Source: Chrysoperla carnea
Taxonomy: Eukaryota; Arthropoda; Insecta; Neuroptera; Chrysopidae
Length of the DNA: 64,000 bases
Reading direction: 5' to 3'
NCBI RefSeq assembly: GCF_905475395.1
Contig: NC_058337.1
Span: forward strand, 139,915,879-139,979,878
Of the stretch, positions 40,152 to 53,004 are shown piece after piece. The position numbers and the translations under genes are program-made. Every line of letters starts with the position of its first letter. The first letter of the stretch is position 1. The notes beneath the pieces are model-generated. The model was given only the letters and a program-made list of their open reading frames with translations, was not told the origin of the DNA and searched no databases.

Positions 40152-42130
40152 GATCTCAATTAAATTCAATTCTGTTTATTTAATTTTTTTTTTTTTTTTT
40201 TTTTTATTTCCTTTAATGTTCCTATTATTCACAATTTTATTTTTATTTTTTTTATCAAATGTACAGTAAACAAAAAAAAAACAACTTAGCATAATTTATT
40301 TTGACATGTGGATCATTCCACACCTAACCTAAGAATTTTGTATTTGATAAAATTAAAAAAAATTTAATATTTGTTTAAAGGGGACATACATTAGTACTAA
40401 TATTGACAATGAGGGTTCCTGGTGAATTTCCTTCAAATTAAAGGCGCATACAGATATATTACTATATTATTTTTCTTTGAATAGAAATATGTATATGTTC
40501 ATTCGGACAAGAGCCATTTGCCGTAACAGTACGGGCGAGGTGTATGGATCTTCGATTCAATTTAGATCGTCTTCACCACCACCTAGCGCCGTGAAATGGA
40601 GAGTGGTTGTCCCTTGTCGTTAATAGGCGGCTATTGGCCAACACCAATGGGACAAGGGCCACTAGACGGCGTGATTAATGGATGCACCAGGAATCACCAC
40701 ACACGGTAATTAAAAAAAACTTAACTAATATTATTTCCTAAATCTAAAATATTTGGTAAACCTCCAACCTTTTATTAATGTCACTTTTTTATTTATTTTA
40801 GAATATGTCCTTTTTGGCCGACAAATTAGTTGGTAAAGAGGAAAAATTAAATAAAATACGACTTACATAATCGATCACGAAATAGGACCGGGGGTTGAAC
40901 AACCGGACGACCAGGAGAGAAACGCAACAGCACACAGCGGAATCACCAGGTGATCCTTGAGGTATTCCAGATTTTTCGTTAACAATTGGTGTTGATCGAA
41001 TCGGCCTGCAGGCGGTGGTGTTGCTGCTGATGGGCGATGTTGAACGTCCAGATAAAGGATGATATGACCATGCGGTCGCCCACTCGTAACTGGTCTCAGC
41101 AGGTACTCCACGTGAATATTTATCGTTTTTATTTTAATTTGTTTTTGTTTTATTGTTCCTGTTTAATCATTCGTTGTCGATTCATTAACTATAATCACGA
41201 TGTCGGTCCAATTTAATTAATCTTCGATTTTATTTTCTTGTTTAATAATCGTTGTTGATTCATTAATTCTAAACACGATGTCGGTCCAATTTTAATTAAT
41301 GTTCGATTTTATTTTATTTTGTTTAATAATCGATGTCGATTGATTAATTTTGATCACGATGTCGGTCCAATTTAATTTATGTTCGATTCTATTTTATTTT
41401 TATATTTCACCACGAATGAGTATAATTCCGAGCTCTTCACTTGCTCGATGCAAAGGTTAAAGTCTCTCCTTTTTTTCATCAAAAAAAACCATCAGGTCAC
41501 TTGTTGATTCGTTGTTTTTGTTTTTTTTTTTATTAGTGCCTGGTGCCGCCGTGATCCAATCACGACCTTTCGCGCCGTGTTTACCGCCTGCGATGCTGCG
41601 TGCGATTCTGTGTTTGTACGTCGTGTGCCTGGCCATCCGGGTATCAGCTTTCGGCCATTTTTTTATTTTGATGAATTGTAATGAAACCAATTGTATTTTA
41701 AATGCATCAATAAATAAAAAAATTTAGTTATGACCTTTCTCTTTTTTTTTTTTTTAAATGATTTTTGGGGAACTTAAGTTTTAATTTTAATTTAAATTTG
41801 CATATTTACTGACATTTTGTTTTTTTTTTTTTTGTAAATTTTTGTAAATTTTTCCTCTTTTTTTTTTTTTGTTCGGTGGGTGTGATGTAGCCTAAGTCGA
41901 AACTCCTTGTATAAACACAATTCCTCAAGCATTCATTCTTTGGACCCAATTGGCAACAATTAATGAAGTTTTAATTAATTTTACTTTTTTTAATAAAAAA
42001 AATTTTATTTTATTTTTATTTTTATTTTTTTTTTGTTTGTGTTGTAGCCTTGGATCCAGGAGGGTATTATCCGAGTGGAAATATGAGTATCGTCTCAGTT
42101 TGAGGGTTAAAAATAAATTCAAACATTGAT
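40152..42130. other. Unresolved GC-richer, homopolymer-rich region
   Basis: Contains GC-richer islands (40500-40710, 40880-41110, 41530-41660) separated by long poly-T runs and a three-copy tandem repeat (41160-41405). Frames at 40875-41111 (minus) and 41457-41727 (both strands) have no recognisable domain. An LTR-element remnant or host untranslated exons would both fit. Confidence 0.35.
41160..41405 (+). repeat. Three-copy tandem repeat, ~85-90-bp unit
   Basis: Each unit contains 'cacgatgtcggtccaatttt' (with variants) followed by 'ttcgattttatttt' and 'tttaataatcg.tgt.gatt'. Confidence 0.8.
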
Positions 42131-42477
42131 ATCCAATTGAGTTAATGCAGGGTATTTTACTTGTTTACTTTGTTAGTTGTTATTTTCCCTTTTTCGATTC
42201 TCTATTAAATAAAATATGATCTATTTACGTACAAAAAAAAAACATGTTTCATTTCTCTTCCATTACATAATAATTAAAAAGGATGTGATTGTTTTCAACT
42301 AGACATACAAATCAAATTGGTAAAGAACTAATTATAATAATCACTTAAATATACATTTAATAATATTAATTAATACTTGATATTGAAGTAACTGCTGAAA
42401 TAAATAAATACAGTTAGAATTGATTATAACGACATCGATTAGGAAAGATCGTGACTGAATCTCTATATAAAGGTATA

Positions 42478-42600
42478 TTACATACCGAGGGAGAAAAAAT
42501 AAAGAATGTGTCAGATATCATGTTCATTGTCGCTCGAGACGAAGCCGAAGGGAACAGACATAAGAATCTGAGACATTCTTTACTTGCTCGGTGTGTAAGC
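42478..42600. repeat. Small fold-back element
   Basis: About 120 bp with inverted ends: 'cataccgag', 'aaagaatgtgtcagat' on the left and 'atctgagacattcttt', 'ctcggtgtg' on the right. Imperfect TIRs of ~35 bp. Confidence 0.6.
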
Positions 42601-42848
42601 TATCTAGAACTGGAGATATAAATGTCGCAATTTAATGAAACTCGAGCCCTTTTTTTTGATCTTCTAAGTGTTGTAGAATTTTTTTATTGAAAGGTAGGAG
42701 GTCGAAAATTTGTGGGACCAAATGCTTCATGCAACAAGCCATCCATTTGAAAACCTCAGCTACATTCGTGGTATCTTCACTATAACTGATTTTGATTATA
42801 TATTTATCTACAAAAAATAAAAAATAAAATAAAAAGTCTGCATATAAA

Positions 42849-43145
42849 GTTTATTAAATTACTTGAAGTATTCCATTTGATATACATAATTTGTATAATT
42901 GATGAATTGACAGCAAACAATGCTCATATAGTCACATACCTATAAGAACTATAAGAACAGACCGATATAACACAAATGGTAACACATAACACATATTCTA
43001 ACGATTATAATCATTTATTCGTAATATTTTAATTATTCATTTTGTATTATAAAATATATATATATATATATGAGCATTGTTTGCTGTCAATTCATCAATT
43101 ATACAAATTATGTATATCAAATGGAATACTTCAAGTAATTTAATA

Positions 43146-43148
<3 letters not shown>
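42849..43148. repeat. Perfect 82-bp inverted repeat around a 136-bp centre
   Basis: 42849-42930 and 43067-43148 are exact reverse complements over 82 bp. The right arm runs directly into a TA microsatellite. Confidence 0.95.

Positions 43149-43212
<64 letters not shown>
43149..43212 (+). repeat. (AT)n microsatellite
   Basis: An uninterrupted AT run of about 64 bp. Confidence 0.95.
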
Positions 43213-43215
<3 letters not shown>

Positions 43216-43324
43216 TGTATAATATCTATGTTATATGATCATATACGTATCCAGTAATACATCTATCATTCGTTCATACCTGATGTATATGGGGTGTTCA
43301 TAAAATTGTGTTGGGTGTTCAACT

Positions 43325-43560
43325 GTTCGCATAGTTGTTGCGACTAGGACAGTGGTTGTGCGGCAGGCATGCTATACGTCTGGGCCTGGCAATGTATGCC
43401 GACTATTACAGGAGCTGTCACAGTGGTGAAGAGAAGGAGACAATGTCTCACCTTTTCTGTCACTGCCAAGCTCTTGTCATGAGGATATAAGCTTACTTGA
43501 ACCAGCCTCTCTTTGACGACCTCTCCAATCACATATGCACAAAACTTGATAGATATGTTT
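43325..43560 (+). pseudogene. LINE ORF2 C-terminal fragment, same family as 28140-28620
   Basis: One plus-strand frame gives a Cys/His motif region (YADYYRSCHSGEEKETMSHL followed by FCHCQAL) and, after an in-frame stop, AYLNQPLFDDLSN, matching YLSQPLFDDLSD of the other fragment. This copy keeps the Cys/His motif that the other lost. The antisense frame listed by simple ORF calling is spurious. Confidence 0.7.
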
Positions 43561-44199
43561 TCGTACTAACCTAATTTTATATTTAAATCAAACGTAAAGA
43601 TATGTTATTTTAATTTGTATATTCGCTTGATTTACACGATTATACATATATTCCAACTAAGTACAATTTTATTTTCCATCAATAAAATACATGACTTTAA
43701 ACTAAAATCAATCACTTTCATAGGGGTAATGATTTTGTGTACTTAACTTCAGTGATTTTGTACCAATGAATTCATATTTTAATTTCAATCCCATTCTATT
43801 GTAAATATAAATATTTAGCTGTACTTGTTTCGATTGTTTGGCAGATTGCCGGTAACATAAACATATATAACATACGAACAGTACAACATACCTTGCTTGT
43901 TCAGTGTTGAATGTTATTTAATTTATTTGTAAATTTTTATTTTTTAATAAGTACTTAGTGCAAGTACACAGAAATGTGATATTTGTGTTGTGATTTTTAA
44001 ATCATATCTCTACCTTCTACCTCGTTTAGGGTTTAGAGTACTTTAAGTCACATACATACACATATTTATATGTAATTATTATTTTTCAAGGAATTTTTAT
44101 GTTTTTTTTTTTAGAGAGAGAGAGAATTTATCATTTTTTCTGCTACATTACTTTTAGGGAGTGGGGGAACAAGTTAATAAAATGAATTTTTAAGAAACA
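43561..44199. other. Intergenic, AT-rich
   Basis: No gene or repeat recognised beyond a GAGAGAGAGA tract near 44115. Confidence 0.55.
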
Positions 44200-44580
44200 A
44201 GTGAAATTTACCAAATTTAAAAATCCCCCGACAAATTTTTTTGTTACGTAACTTTCAACTCGCATTTGAAACATATCTAAGAACACTCTCCATTAAATTG
44301 TCTTTTTCTATAAAGTCTTTTAAAAACTGAGCCGATTTGGAATATCATCGTCAATTTTTAGTTTTTTTTGGGTACTGAACCCTTAATTCGCACTTGAAAC
44401 ATAGCTTAGAACATTCTCTATTAAATTACCTTTCAAATAAAACAAAAAACTCAAAATCGGTTCATCCATTTAGGCGCTATGATTCCACAGACAGACAGAC
44501 TGCCAGATACACAGAAGGACACACACAAATAGAGGTTAAACTTATAACACCCCTTTTTCTTAGTTCGGGGGTAAAAAAAT
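44200..44580 (+). repeat. Repeat family B, copy 5 (near full length)
   Basis: Same order of landmarks as 29240-29585. It ends 'cttataacacccc...gggggtaaaaa' and has GACAGACAGAC plus a GGACACACAC run. Confidence 0.75.
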
Positions 44581-45030
44581 GGTATATTAAAGACTAAAAT
44601 TTTGGATTAATAATTCACAATCTAGTACCCATTTAAGTTTTTAATGAATAAAACAAATCTGTATATTTTTCGATGTGACATAGTTTTTGAAATATCGAGG
44701 ACTGAAAATTTTGATTTAGTTATTCAGTATTTTGAAAATTTAGTCAGAAATCCAAAAACTTTATTCTTACTGTTTGTCTAAATTAATCATCGAAGTAGAA
44801 AATTTGATTAAACAATTTGAACGCTCAATCGAACGAAAAATGAAAAAGAAAAAGTAACTAACGAATTTATAACGTAAATTAATCCACTTCGTGTCAAGTA
44901 ACAATGACAAGAATTGAGTAATTAACGTACACGTTACTCACAACTTTAATACTTTTACAAAATATGAAATATAAAATATAAAATTTCTGATTGAAAAAAA
45001 ATAATTAATTAATTTTTTTCTCGATAAAAA

Positions 45031-45865
45031 TTAGCCTATTAAATAGTAAAATGGCGTGCCATATAAAAGAGAGATTGATATAAGATAAGATGAGAAAAGA
45101 GAGATGAGAATTAAAATTATGATGATAACATAATAAGAATGTATTATTATTATGTATCATCATAATAATAATGTATTATTATTATGATGATACATAATAA
45201 TAATACATTCTTATTATGTTATCATCATAATAAAAATGTATTATTATTATTATGATACATAATAATAAATCAGTTAATTTTATTTGAATTAGATTTAAAA
45301 AAAAATGATTGAATTAAAATTATGTACATAATGGAAATAGAGAATTAAAATTATGTGCATAATAAAAATGATTGAATTAAAATTATGTACATAATGAAAA
45401 TAGAGAAATAAAATTATGTACATAATAAAAATGATTGAATTAAAATTATGTACATAATGGAAATATATCGCACGCCGTTTTACTATTTAATATGAATTAA
45501 AATTATGTACATAATAAAAATGATTGAATTAAAATTATGTACATAATAAAAATGATTGAATTAAAATTATGTACATAATGGAAATAGAGAATTAAAATTA
45601 TGTACATAATAAAAATGATTGAATTAAAATTATGTACATAATGGAAATATATCGCACGCCGTTTTACTATTTAATATGAATTAAAATTATGTACATAATA
45701 AAAATGATTGAATTAAAATTATGTACATAATAAAAATGATTGAATTAAAATTATGTACTAATGAAAATGATTATTATTATGATGATAACATAATAATAAT
45801 GTACTATTATTACGATCATTTTTTTTCGGACATTAAATAGTAAAATGGCGTGCCATATTATATGT
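45031..45865. repeat. Compound satellite-like element bounded by ATTAAATAGTAAAATGGCGTGC
   Basis: The motif occurs forward at about 45033 and 45832 and inverted ('gcacgccgttttactattta') near 45470 and 45655, so the ends are inverted repeats of a MITE-like unit with an internal duplication of about 185 bp. The interior holds ~15 copies of a 31-bp 'gaattaaaattatgtacata'-type repeat and the palindrome at 45117-45230. Confidence 0.8.
45117..45230. repeat. Perfect 114-bp palindrome (56-bp arms, 2-bp centre)
   Basis: 45117-45172 and 45175-45230 are exact reverse complements, built of ATAATAATG/CATCAT-type simple sequence. It could extrude a cruciform. Confidence 0.95.
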
Positions 45866-48576
45866 ATATACAGTTATTAGTTAATAATAACAATTATTTG
45901 AAAATTATCAATTAATTTGATTTATTATAAATATTAATTAATTGTAAAATATTCAATACTGAAAATATACATTTAATATTATATTATCGATAAATTAAAA
46001 TATATATATTTAGTATGACGATATAATTGAATTCAAGTTTATAATTATAGTGTTTAAGATTAGATATTATATCGTATCATAATGATCACTTCTTTGGTAA
46101 TATTATTTTACGCTATCTATTTGCATGTAAACATGTTTACATCAAACACTGTTTACAGTGTTTACACGTTTAAATTGTATCATAAACTATAACTGTCATC
46201 TACTGAGCATAAAAAACCGATTTCCGACATTTAAAACAAATATCACTGAAAAAAAGATATTTTGAGTAAAACAATTTGAGAGTGACAATTTGTCACATTT
46301 GAGAGTTACAATAATTCGATTTTTTTCCCTAAATTCTGAACTTTTTTCCAAAAATCTTATTATTATACTGGCCATGCTTACCTTTCTACATAATTTAGCC
46401 GATTATTTAAATCATTCTGACCAATTTCTATCCCTATAAATTTTATATGCTTCTCCATACAAGTTAATACTATAAGTCAATTATACTGCTTAGTACTTAT
46501 AGTTAGTACGACTTATACTTAACTAACGAAAGTACACGAACAGGCCCGAAAATTTTTGAATTATAATTATAAGTTATAAGTTATTTTACTATATTTGAAA
46601 AAGTACTTCAAAATGTTGATTTTGCTAATAAAAAGCCAGCAAAAATTTTTTGCGGAAAAATGCACACGCATTTTGCCAAAAAAATTAAAATAAAATTTAA
46701 ACCTTTTTTAAACTGTCAAAAACGCAGGTATCCAATTTGATGACGTAATATCGATATAATTACACGAAATAACACAGATAAGTTTGACAGATATATTCAT
46801 ACACATCTGATTATAATAAATATAAATACTTATTATCTATGGATATATTATACCCAGCTGTCTACACTGAATTAACTGATGGTCTATGTTTCATACCGAT
46901 ATGACATCACAGCAGGGCTTGTCCGCGTTTTAGGGCACGTGATATACAGTTTAAAAATTATGATTTTTAATTATAATATTATAAAAGAAAAATGTGCTTT
47001 TATGGCTCAAAATTAGAATATTTAAGTAAATTTTTACATAAATTTTAACTTTTTTCAAATTTCATTATTTATTTTTGACTAACGATAATACCCTATTCGT
47101 GTTAAAATATTTTACTTAATTTACACGTTAAAATATCACACTTTAAAGATTGATGACATTAAAAGTGTAAATTATGTAAAACACGTTAACGTACAAACAA
47201 TACCGGTAAATTTTATTAGATAGGGGATAGAAATGCAGAAGCAAAGTCAACCCCTTTATACTCTCAATGTAATATTACTAAAATATAATATAATTTGATT
47301 TAATTTTCGTTTAGTAAATAAATAAAAGATACACGTGGCGTTACATGTATCAAATATTTACATATTTAATTTAATTTTTTTTATTTTCTGACCTTTTCAA
47401 TTGGGTAATAAAAGGGTTAGGATTATTGAAAAAAATACAATAATTATATCCTACGCTCAAAATGGCCTTTTGTCCGAAAGCAATTTGACTTTTTTTTCAA
47501 GTTGATCGCCCTTGTTGAACGATGTTGAAACATTTAATTTTATTAATAAAAAAAACATTAAGTGATAAACATGGTTGTTTTTCATACCCGTTATATAATT
47601 TTATAAAACACATTGAAAATTATTTATTTATTGACATAGGATTAAAAATTTTATAATTAAGGGGGTTTAATATGGTTTTTAGGGGTTTAGATCGAAAAAT
47701 TCATTGCATTCTTCTTTATCAACATATTTCATTTTTATAGTTGGTTCCATTTAGCCCGTCAGCACTCGCGTTATGACCATTTTGCTCACACTCGATTTAA
47801 AACATAAGTAACTTACATTTTCCAAATGGTATATGCGATTGAATCTTATAATTTTATCTATTTTTCAAATTATGAATTTTTCAAATCTATATACATCTTT
47901 TTAAATATATTTTGTTCCAGTCTTTCAGAAATTGTGAGAACTACTCTCATCACGAGAGTAAAAGTGTAGACAAAAAAATATTAGCCTGTGAAACTTTCGG
48001 TCCAATTCGTATATTTTTAATTAGATAATGCATTAAAAAATAAATTTATATAAAATTATGTAGATATTATGATTTACAAATAAGGATGCTTAGTTTGAAA
48101 AAAAGTATCTTCTTGGGTAACAACAAAAAAAGACGGTAATATTAGTTTGTTTATATACTAACACTGGTCTATATGCATTGAATTGACATTTTCGAGCACG
48201 ATTATGTAACAACACTAGTGATATAACTAGTGTCAAGAGTAGGAAATTGTTGTTAAAAACACTATGGATACAAAGTTACGATACGGCGATTTTTCAATCG
48301 TAAATATTATACAACAAAATAGTCATAAAACTCAAAATATTATTATAACGATACTGAAACAATATTATAGTAGGTGTATGATTGACAGGGTGTAACAGAT
48401 ATGTTAAAATAAAATAGTTTTGTATTGTATTTCAATATAAAATTCTTATTCAAGCTATAACTTATTTTGTAGGCGTATTAAGATTTTACTGAAATTTTAC
48501 TGGTCAATTTGGATAGATTCTCAGAGAAAAACCGCATTTTTCGACGTTTTAAACGTCTTGAGCATAAGGGTCTTTT
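45866..48576. other. Intergenic, AT-rich, nothing recognised
   Basis: About 2.7 kb. No protein-like frame, tRNA-like motif or known repeat was seen. 'aaacatgtttacatcaaacactgtttaca' near 46130-46170 is a minor palindromic stretch. Confidence 0.5.
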
Positions 48577-49280
48577 TAAGGGATAGCATTGAAAAGTTGA
48601 ATATAAGTTCAGATAGTATTTTTTCAAAAATAGTAGAATACCCTATTAAGGATGTATGAGCATGCTAGTGGGGGCACAAATTTAAAAAAAGATATTTTCA
48701 ATTTTGATGATAAATTTATATTATTACTTGACGATATAAGACGAAAAGTAAGAATAAAATTTTTCGATATCTGGCTTAATTTTCAAAATATCGAAAATTG
48801 AAAATTTTGTTTAATTATTTAGCTTTCGATATTTCGAAAACCAAGACACATATCGAAAAATTTTATTCTTATTTTTCGTCTACATTCATGAAGTTATAAC
48901 AAAATTCATCATCAAAGTTGAAAATAAGATAAAAATATGTTTACTTTCTATTAAAAAGTTTTTTTTAATTTGTTTTCATTCATTCCAAATGAAAATTATC
49001 AAAAACTTCCAAAATATGTCGTTTTTTGAGATTCCTCCATAAGAGCCAATGTATTTTATATCGATTTTTAATGACTTTTTTCTTAAAAATTTGCACGGAT
49101 ACATAAGCTGAAATTTTAACCACATATTCTTTGAGTAAAAGAGTACCTACAAACAAATTTTGAGACTTTAAATCAAACATTGTTGTCATGCTCATACATC
49201 CTTAAGGGATAGAGCATTGAAAATTTGAATATAAGTTCAGATAGTACTTTTTCAAAAATAGTAGAATACCCTATTAATAT
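48577..49280. repeat. Direct duplication (~75 bp) flanking a TTAA-type MITE
   Basis: 48577-48649 and 49202-49280 share 'aagggatag', 'gaatataagttcagatagta' and 'caaaaatagtagaatacc', placed on either side of the MITE. Confidence 0.85.
48650..49201. mobile_element. MITE, 552 bp, TTAA target duplication
   Basis: Terminal inverted repeats GGATGTATGAGCATG / CATGCTCATACATCC (15 bp, perfect) are directly flanked by TTAA on both sides (48646-48649 and 49202-49205), the piggyBac-type target. The inside holds no gene; it has AT-rich sequence with a TTCGATAT inverted repeat. Confidence 0.85.
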
Positions 49281-51689
49281 ACAATCATATGGCGTGTGGA
49301 TAGTATTTGTATTTACAAAAATTTCAATGTACTTGTTATATACGCAGCACTAATGTTACACAATACGTTAGCTACATAGCTACAGATATACTGCTATAAG
49401 CGTGTCGGCGCGCGCACAACATGTTGGTAATGCGAACCCATAACATTTTCCCCTACCAAAAAGTGCCTAACATCGCTAGAGTTTTTACTTCAAAAATGCA
49501 CATTCACCGAACTTGCTAAAACTGCCGAACTACTTGAAACACCCTGTGATACTCTTGTAACGTTATAGTAATGTTTTGAACATTATACATATAGATGCAT
49601 GGTGTATATGTTGGGTATACGATCATTTTATTATAATGTAAGCGATAACAATAGTTATTAGAGTTTTGGTTTGAGCGGTTTGAGTAATAACTGTATTTTT
49701 TATATACTATTAGATTTGATTGTATTTTGTTGGTTGTAGTACCAAAAATCAAAATTTATGATATTTTATATAGGTAATGTCGCCAAAACTATTATACTCA
49801 TATTACATATTTATTTATGCCTTTTTTTACAGATATTTTGTTCATTTTGTTTTTGAAATTTATTTAAAAATAAAAGATTATTGACACTGTCTTTCAAATA
49901 ACAAAATTTTAGGTTAACAACCCTACAACCTCATTTAACATTGACAAAAAAATTCTTAAAATTCTTCGTCTCAACCTCATCGCGAGATCATGTAGGGCGA
50001 ATGGTGTCACGAATGTGACACAACTACCATACGGGGTTGAGTGGTGAAGTTGACACAAAAAATTTTTTAGAATAAATTTCTAGAAAGCTTAGCCCCAGAA
50101 TTTATTAGCTTTCATTGTTTAATTTTTTTCGACCTAACGTAGAAAAATTGTTAAGAATTTTAAATTTTGTTAATAATTTTATTTTTTCTTTCTTGTTTTA
50201 GGTGAGTACCTGATTTTGTATCCATTTCTACATTCATTCTAATTGTTCGATAGCCAGGTAAGATTTCATTTATTAACTAGCTTTTGGTCCGCGTCAAATT
50301 TGATTTCGATTGATAATTTGAATTGGTTCAAACTCTAGCATAGCTTTTAGTGGTCTAAAAACAAAAACCACAAAAAATTTTGTTGGTAATATCTTTAGCC
50401 CTAAATGTCAAAATCAGTCAATCAGTCACGGAGGGTTGAAAGGGTGAGAAATGTTTTCCCGAAATTTTATATAAAGTTTTAATTTTTTTTCATATTATTC
50501 GAAAACTTAAGATACCTTATTTTAATCCCTGGCAAATTGTTATGTAAAAACTTTTAAAACTTCCTTAATTTTCGTTTTTAAAACATGCAAAAAACCAAAT
50601 TTTTCGATATTTAAGCTGTTTTTTCATCTGGCTGCCATTTGATAAAAAATGGCGTTAATTGAAATCTTATCATGCTCGTTAGAAGATTCGAAATTTTTTC
50701 CGCTCGAAAGTTTGTTTATTTTACTTGAAATTGAGCTAAGAAAAGCTCCCGTTCGAACTTTTTCAAACAAGAGATTCACAAGTTAGAAGCTAAAAATTGG
50801 ATTTTTTTGTTTTGTACTAAACTAAAAGGGACCCCTTGAAATTAATGCTTTTGACAAACTTTCGGGCTAAAAAAGCAGGATAAAAATATATGGACGCGGC
50901 TCTCATTTTTCAGTTCAGTTTGAATCAAATTTTTCATAATAATATGAACTATTTTCTTTTCTTAAAAATAAATTTTCTTAAAAACGAACGATTTTTAAAA
51001 AATCTCAAGTTAGTAAATATTTTTATTCGTAGAAAATTACGAATTTCTCAAAAATATAATTAATTTTTCAGAAAAGTCACGTAGTTAGATAACATAAATT
51101 GTATCTAATGCGTAATTGTATAATTGAAGGTTATTGGATATCATGCAGAAATTTTTAATCAAAAGAACAAATGAAATATTATTCTATTGAAAATAAATTT
51201 TTATTAGAAATGCATTTGTACCATTAAAAGTTCAAGTAAAATTTGTTTTTCAATCACTCATCTCAACCAATAAGAATTTGTTATTCCGTTTTATCAATTA
51301 TTCCCATGTACAATTAGATTTTTGATTCGTATAGATCACTTACAAAAAACGCTTCGATTCATTCATAAATCAAGTTTTCAATGCCAATTTGTATACATTC
51401 AGATTTCTTTGTACATGATCTAGTTCACTATATTCGAATTTAATTGTGTTGTCGGTAAAAATGGTCTTTTACATAGAAACGAGCAACATCATTATGTCAT
51501 ATGTAACAAAAAACTGTTTTTATTTATTGTTAACTTTATATAACAAAAATATTATTTATGCTGTTTGAAATTATTTTTATATTTATTCACAATATTTTTA
51601 TTGTGATCCTACTAACGTTTTTATTTTGAATAAATTTATATGTTATAACATCACTAACTACCTTATGGGATGATAATATCATTCTATAT
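49281..51689. other. Intergenic, nothing recognised
   Basis: Unique AT-rich DNA. Frames at 49516-49752 and elsewhere are short and lack protein character. Confidence 0.5.
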
Positions 51690-51873
51690 ATTAAGGGCTT
51701 CATGCCATTAGTCCATATCTGCCAAAACACAACTTTTCAAGCGATTTAAAGTAATACAATTTGTATACCCTGTATAAATGAAATATACATAGAGGTACAT
51801 AAATTTCGACCCAACGTCGTCGTTTTGTAACGCTTATTCCTACTACGAGCAAATTTTTGATATTCGTTGTGTG

Positions 51874-52230
51874 TATAGTCATGGTAGGGACAATAAAATC
51901 GATGCCAGCGCTTCTAGTGAAAAATTTTGGCGATACAGGAGGCTGTTATGACTAATTTGCAATTCCTTACATGCTAATGTTATAGAAAATGTCAAATTAA
52001 AGTTTATGCATTAAAAATTGTGAAAATAAGAAATCAAATTGCACAAATATCATTTTTCAAATGTAAATTATCATAATTATTTATTTAAATTTGTGAGACA
52101 ATAATATTAAATTTTCAATGTAAGTCATAAATGCAATTCATACAATTACATATGCATCCATACAATTCTATAATTAAAGTAGTGTATCGTTACCATGGAA
52201 ACGCCTCCTATAAAACTCACGCACGGTGCG
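51874..52230 (+). repeat. Repeat family D, copy 1
   Basis: Shares 'catggtagggacaataaaat', 'aagaaatcaaattgcacaaa' and 'atgtaagtcataaatgcaat' with 58236-58555. Confidence 0.85.
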
Positions 52231-52231
52231 A

Positions 52232-52588
52232 ATATGTGTTCATAAAATCATTGGGTCGTGTAAACCTTTAGAGATAGAGCAAAAGTTTAAATATGTTTCT
52301 TACAAAAAAATAAACAATATTTTTGTTTGAACTATTTTTTTGTACATCACTGTTTACCCGTGAGGGCGCAAATTAGATCAAAACTTAAATGCCCTTTTTC
52401 TCCAAAACTATAAAATATAGGTAGCTGAAAAGGAAGCACTTTCGAAATATTCGAAAGCCAATAATTGTGTTGGTTTCTTAAACTCTTCTTTAATTTAGAA
52501 AAAAAAAATTGCAAGAATTGACATTCAACACTTTCTATACATGGTATTTCAATAATTACTCAGTCAATTGTTTATTTTCACTTGCTTG
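52232..52588 (-). repeat. Repeat family A, copy 9 (reverse, interrupted)
   Basis: 'gtgttcataaaatca' to 'tcagtcaattgtttattttc', interrupted by about 140 bp of other sequence at 52378-52520. Confidence 0.65.
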
Positions 52589-52751
52589 AATTGTACTCGC
52601 TTAAACACCCGAACAAGACCCGAAAAAGAATTGAAATAAAAAATTTAATAAAAAATGCTTTTTAAAGGACAAGCTTTTATTGTACTAAAAAGTACAATTA
52701 TCTTCTACTTTTTAATACAATAAAAGCTTTTCCTTTAAAAAGTATTTTTTT

Positions 52752-53004
52752 ACATTGTATATATGAAATATATCGAGGAATACTAACATTAGTACCAAGT
52801 TCCCGGTTATCCGTTTGAATGTCCGTCCGTCCGTCGGTCCATGAAAAGCGTACTTTGGACATACAAAGTGACATGATTTCGTAAATGAGCCACATAAGTC
52901 AATTGGCATTTGTGTCCGTAGGACCCATCTTATAAAGCGTTAGAAATAGCACAAAATTTAAATATAAAAAATATTCTTAATAAAAAAAAAATGAACAACT
53001 TTTG
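52752..53004 (-). repeat. Repeat family A, copy 10 (reverse, partial)
   Basis: Contains 'gtatatatgaaatatatcga', the TCCGTCCGTCCG run and 'gtaggacccatctt'. Two antisense 65-codon frames here are spurious. Confidence 0.7.

Noticed and set aside
41457-41727. Open frames on both strands with Cys/Phe- or Lys-rich products
   Set aside because: Overlapping frames in a poly-T/GC-mixed stretch with no domain; a signal peptide-like start on the plus strand is probably due to poly-T coding for Phe.
45300-45780. Regular ~31-bp repeats that might resemble a CRISPR array
   Set aside because: No unique spacers, the units are simple AT-rich tandem repeats, and the DNA is eukaryotic.
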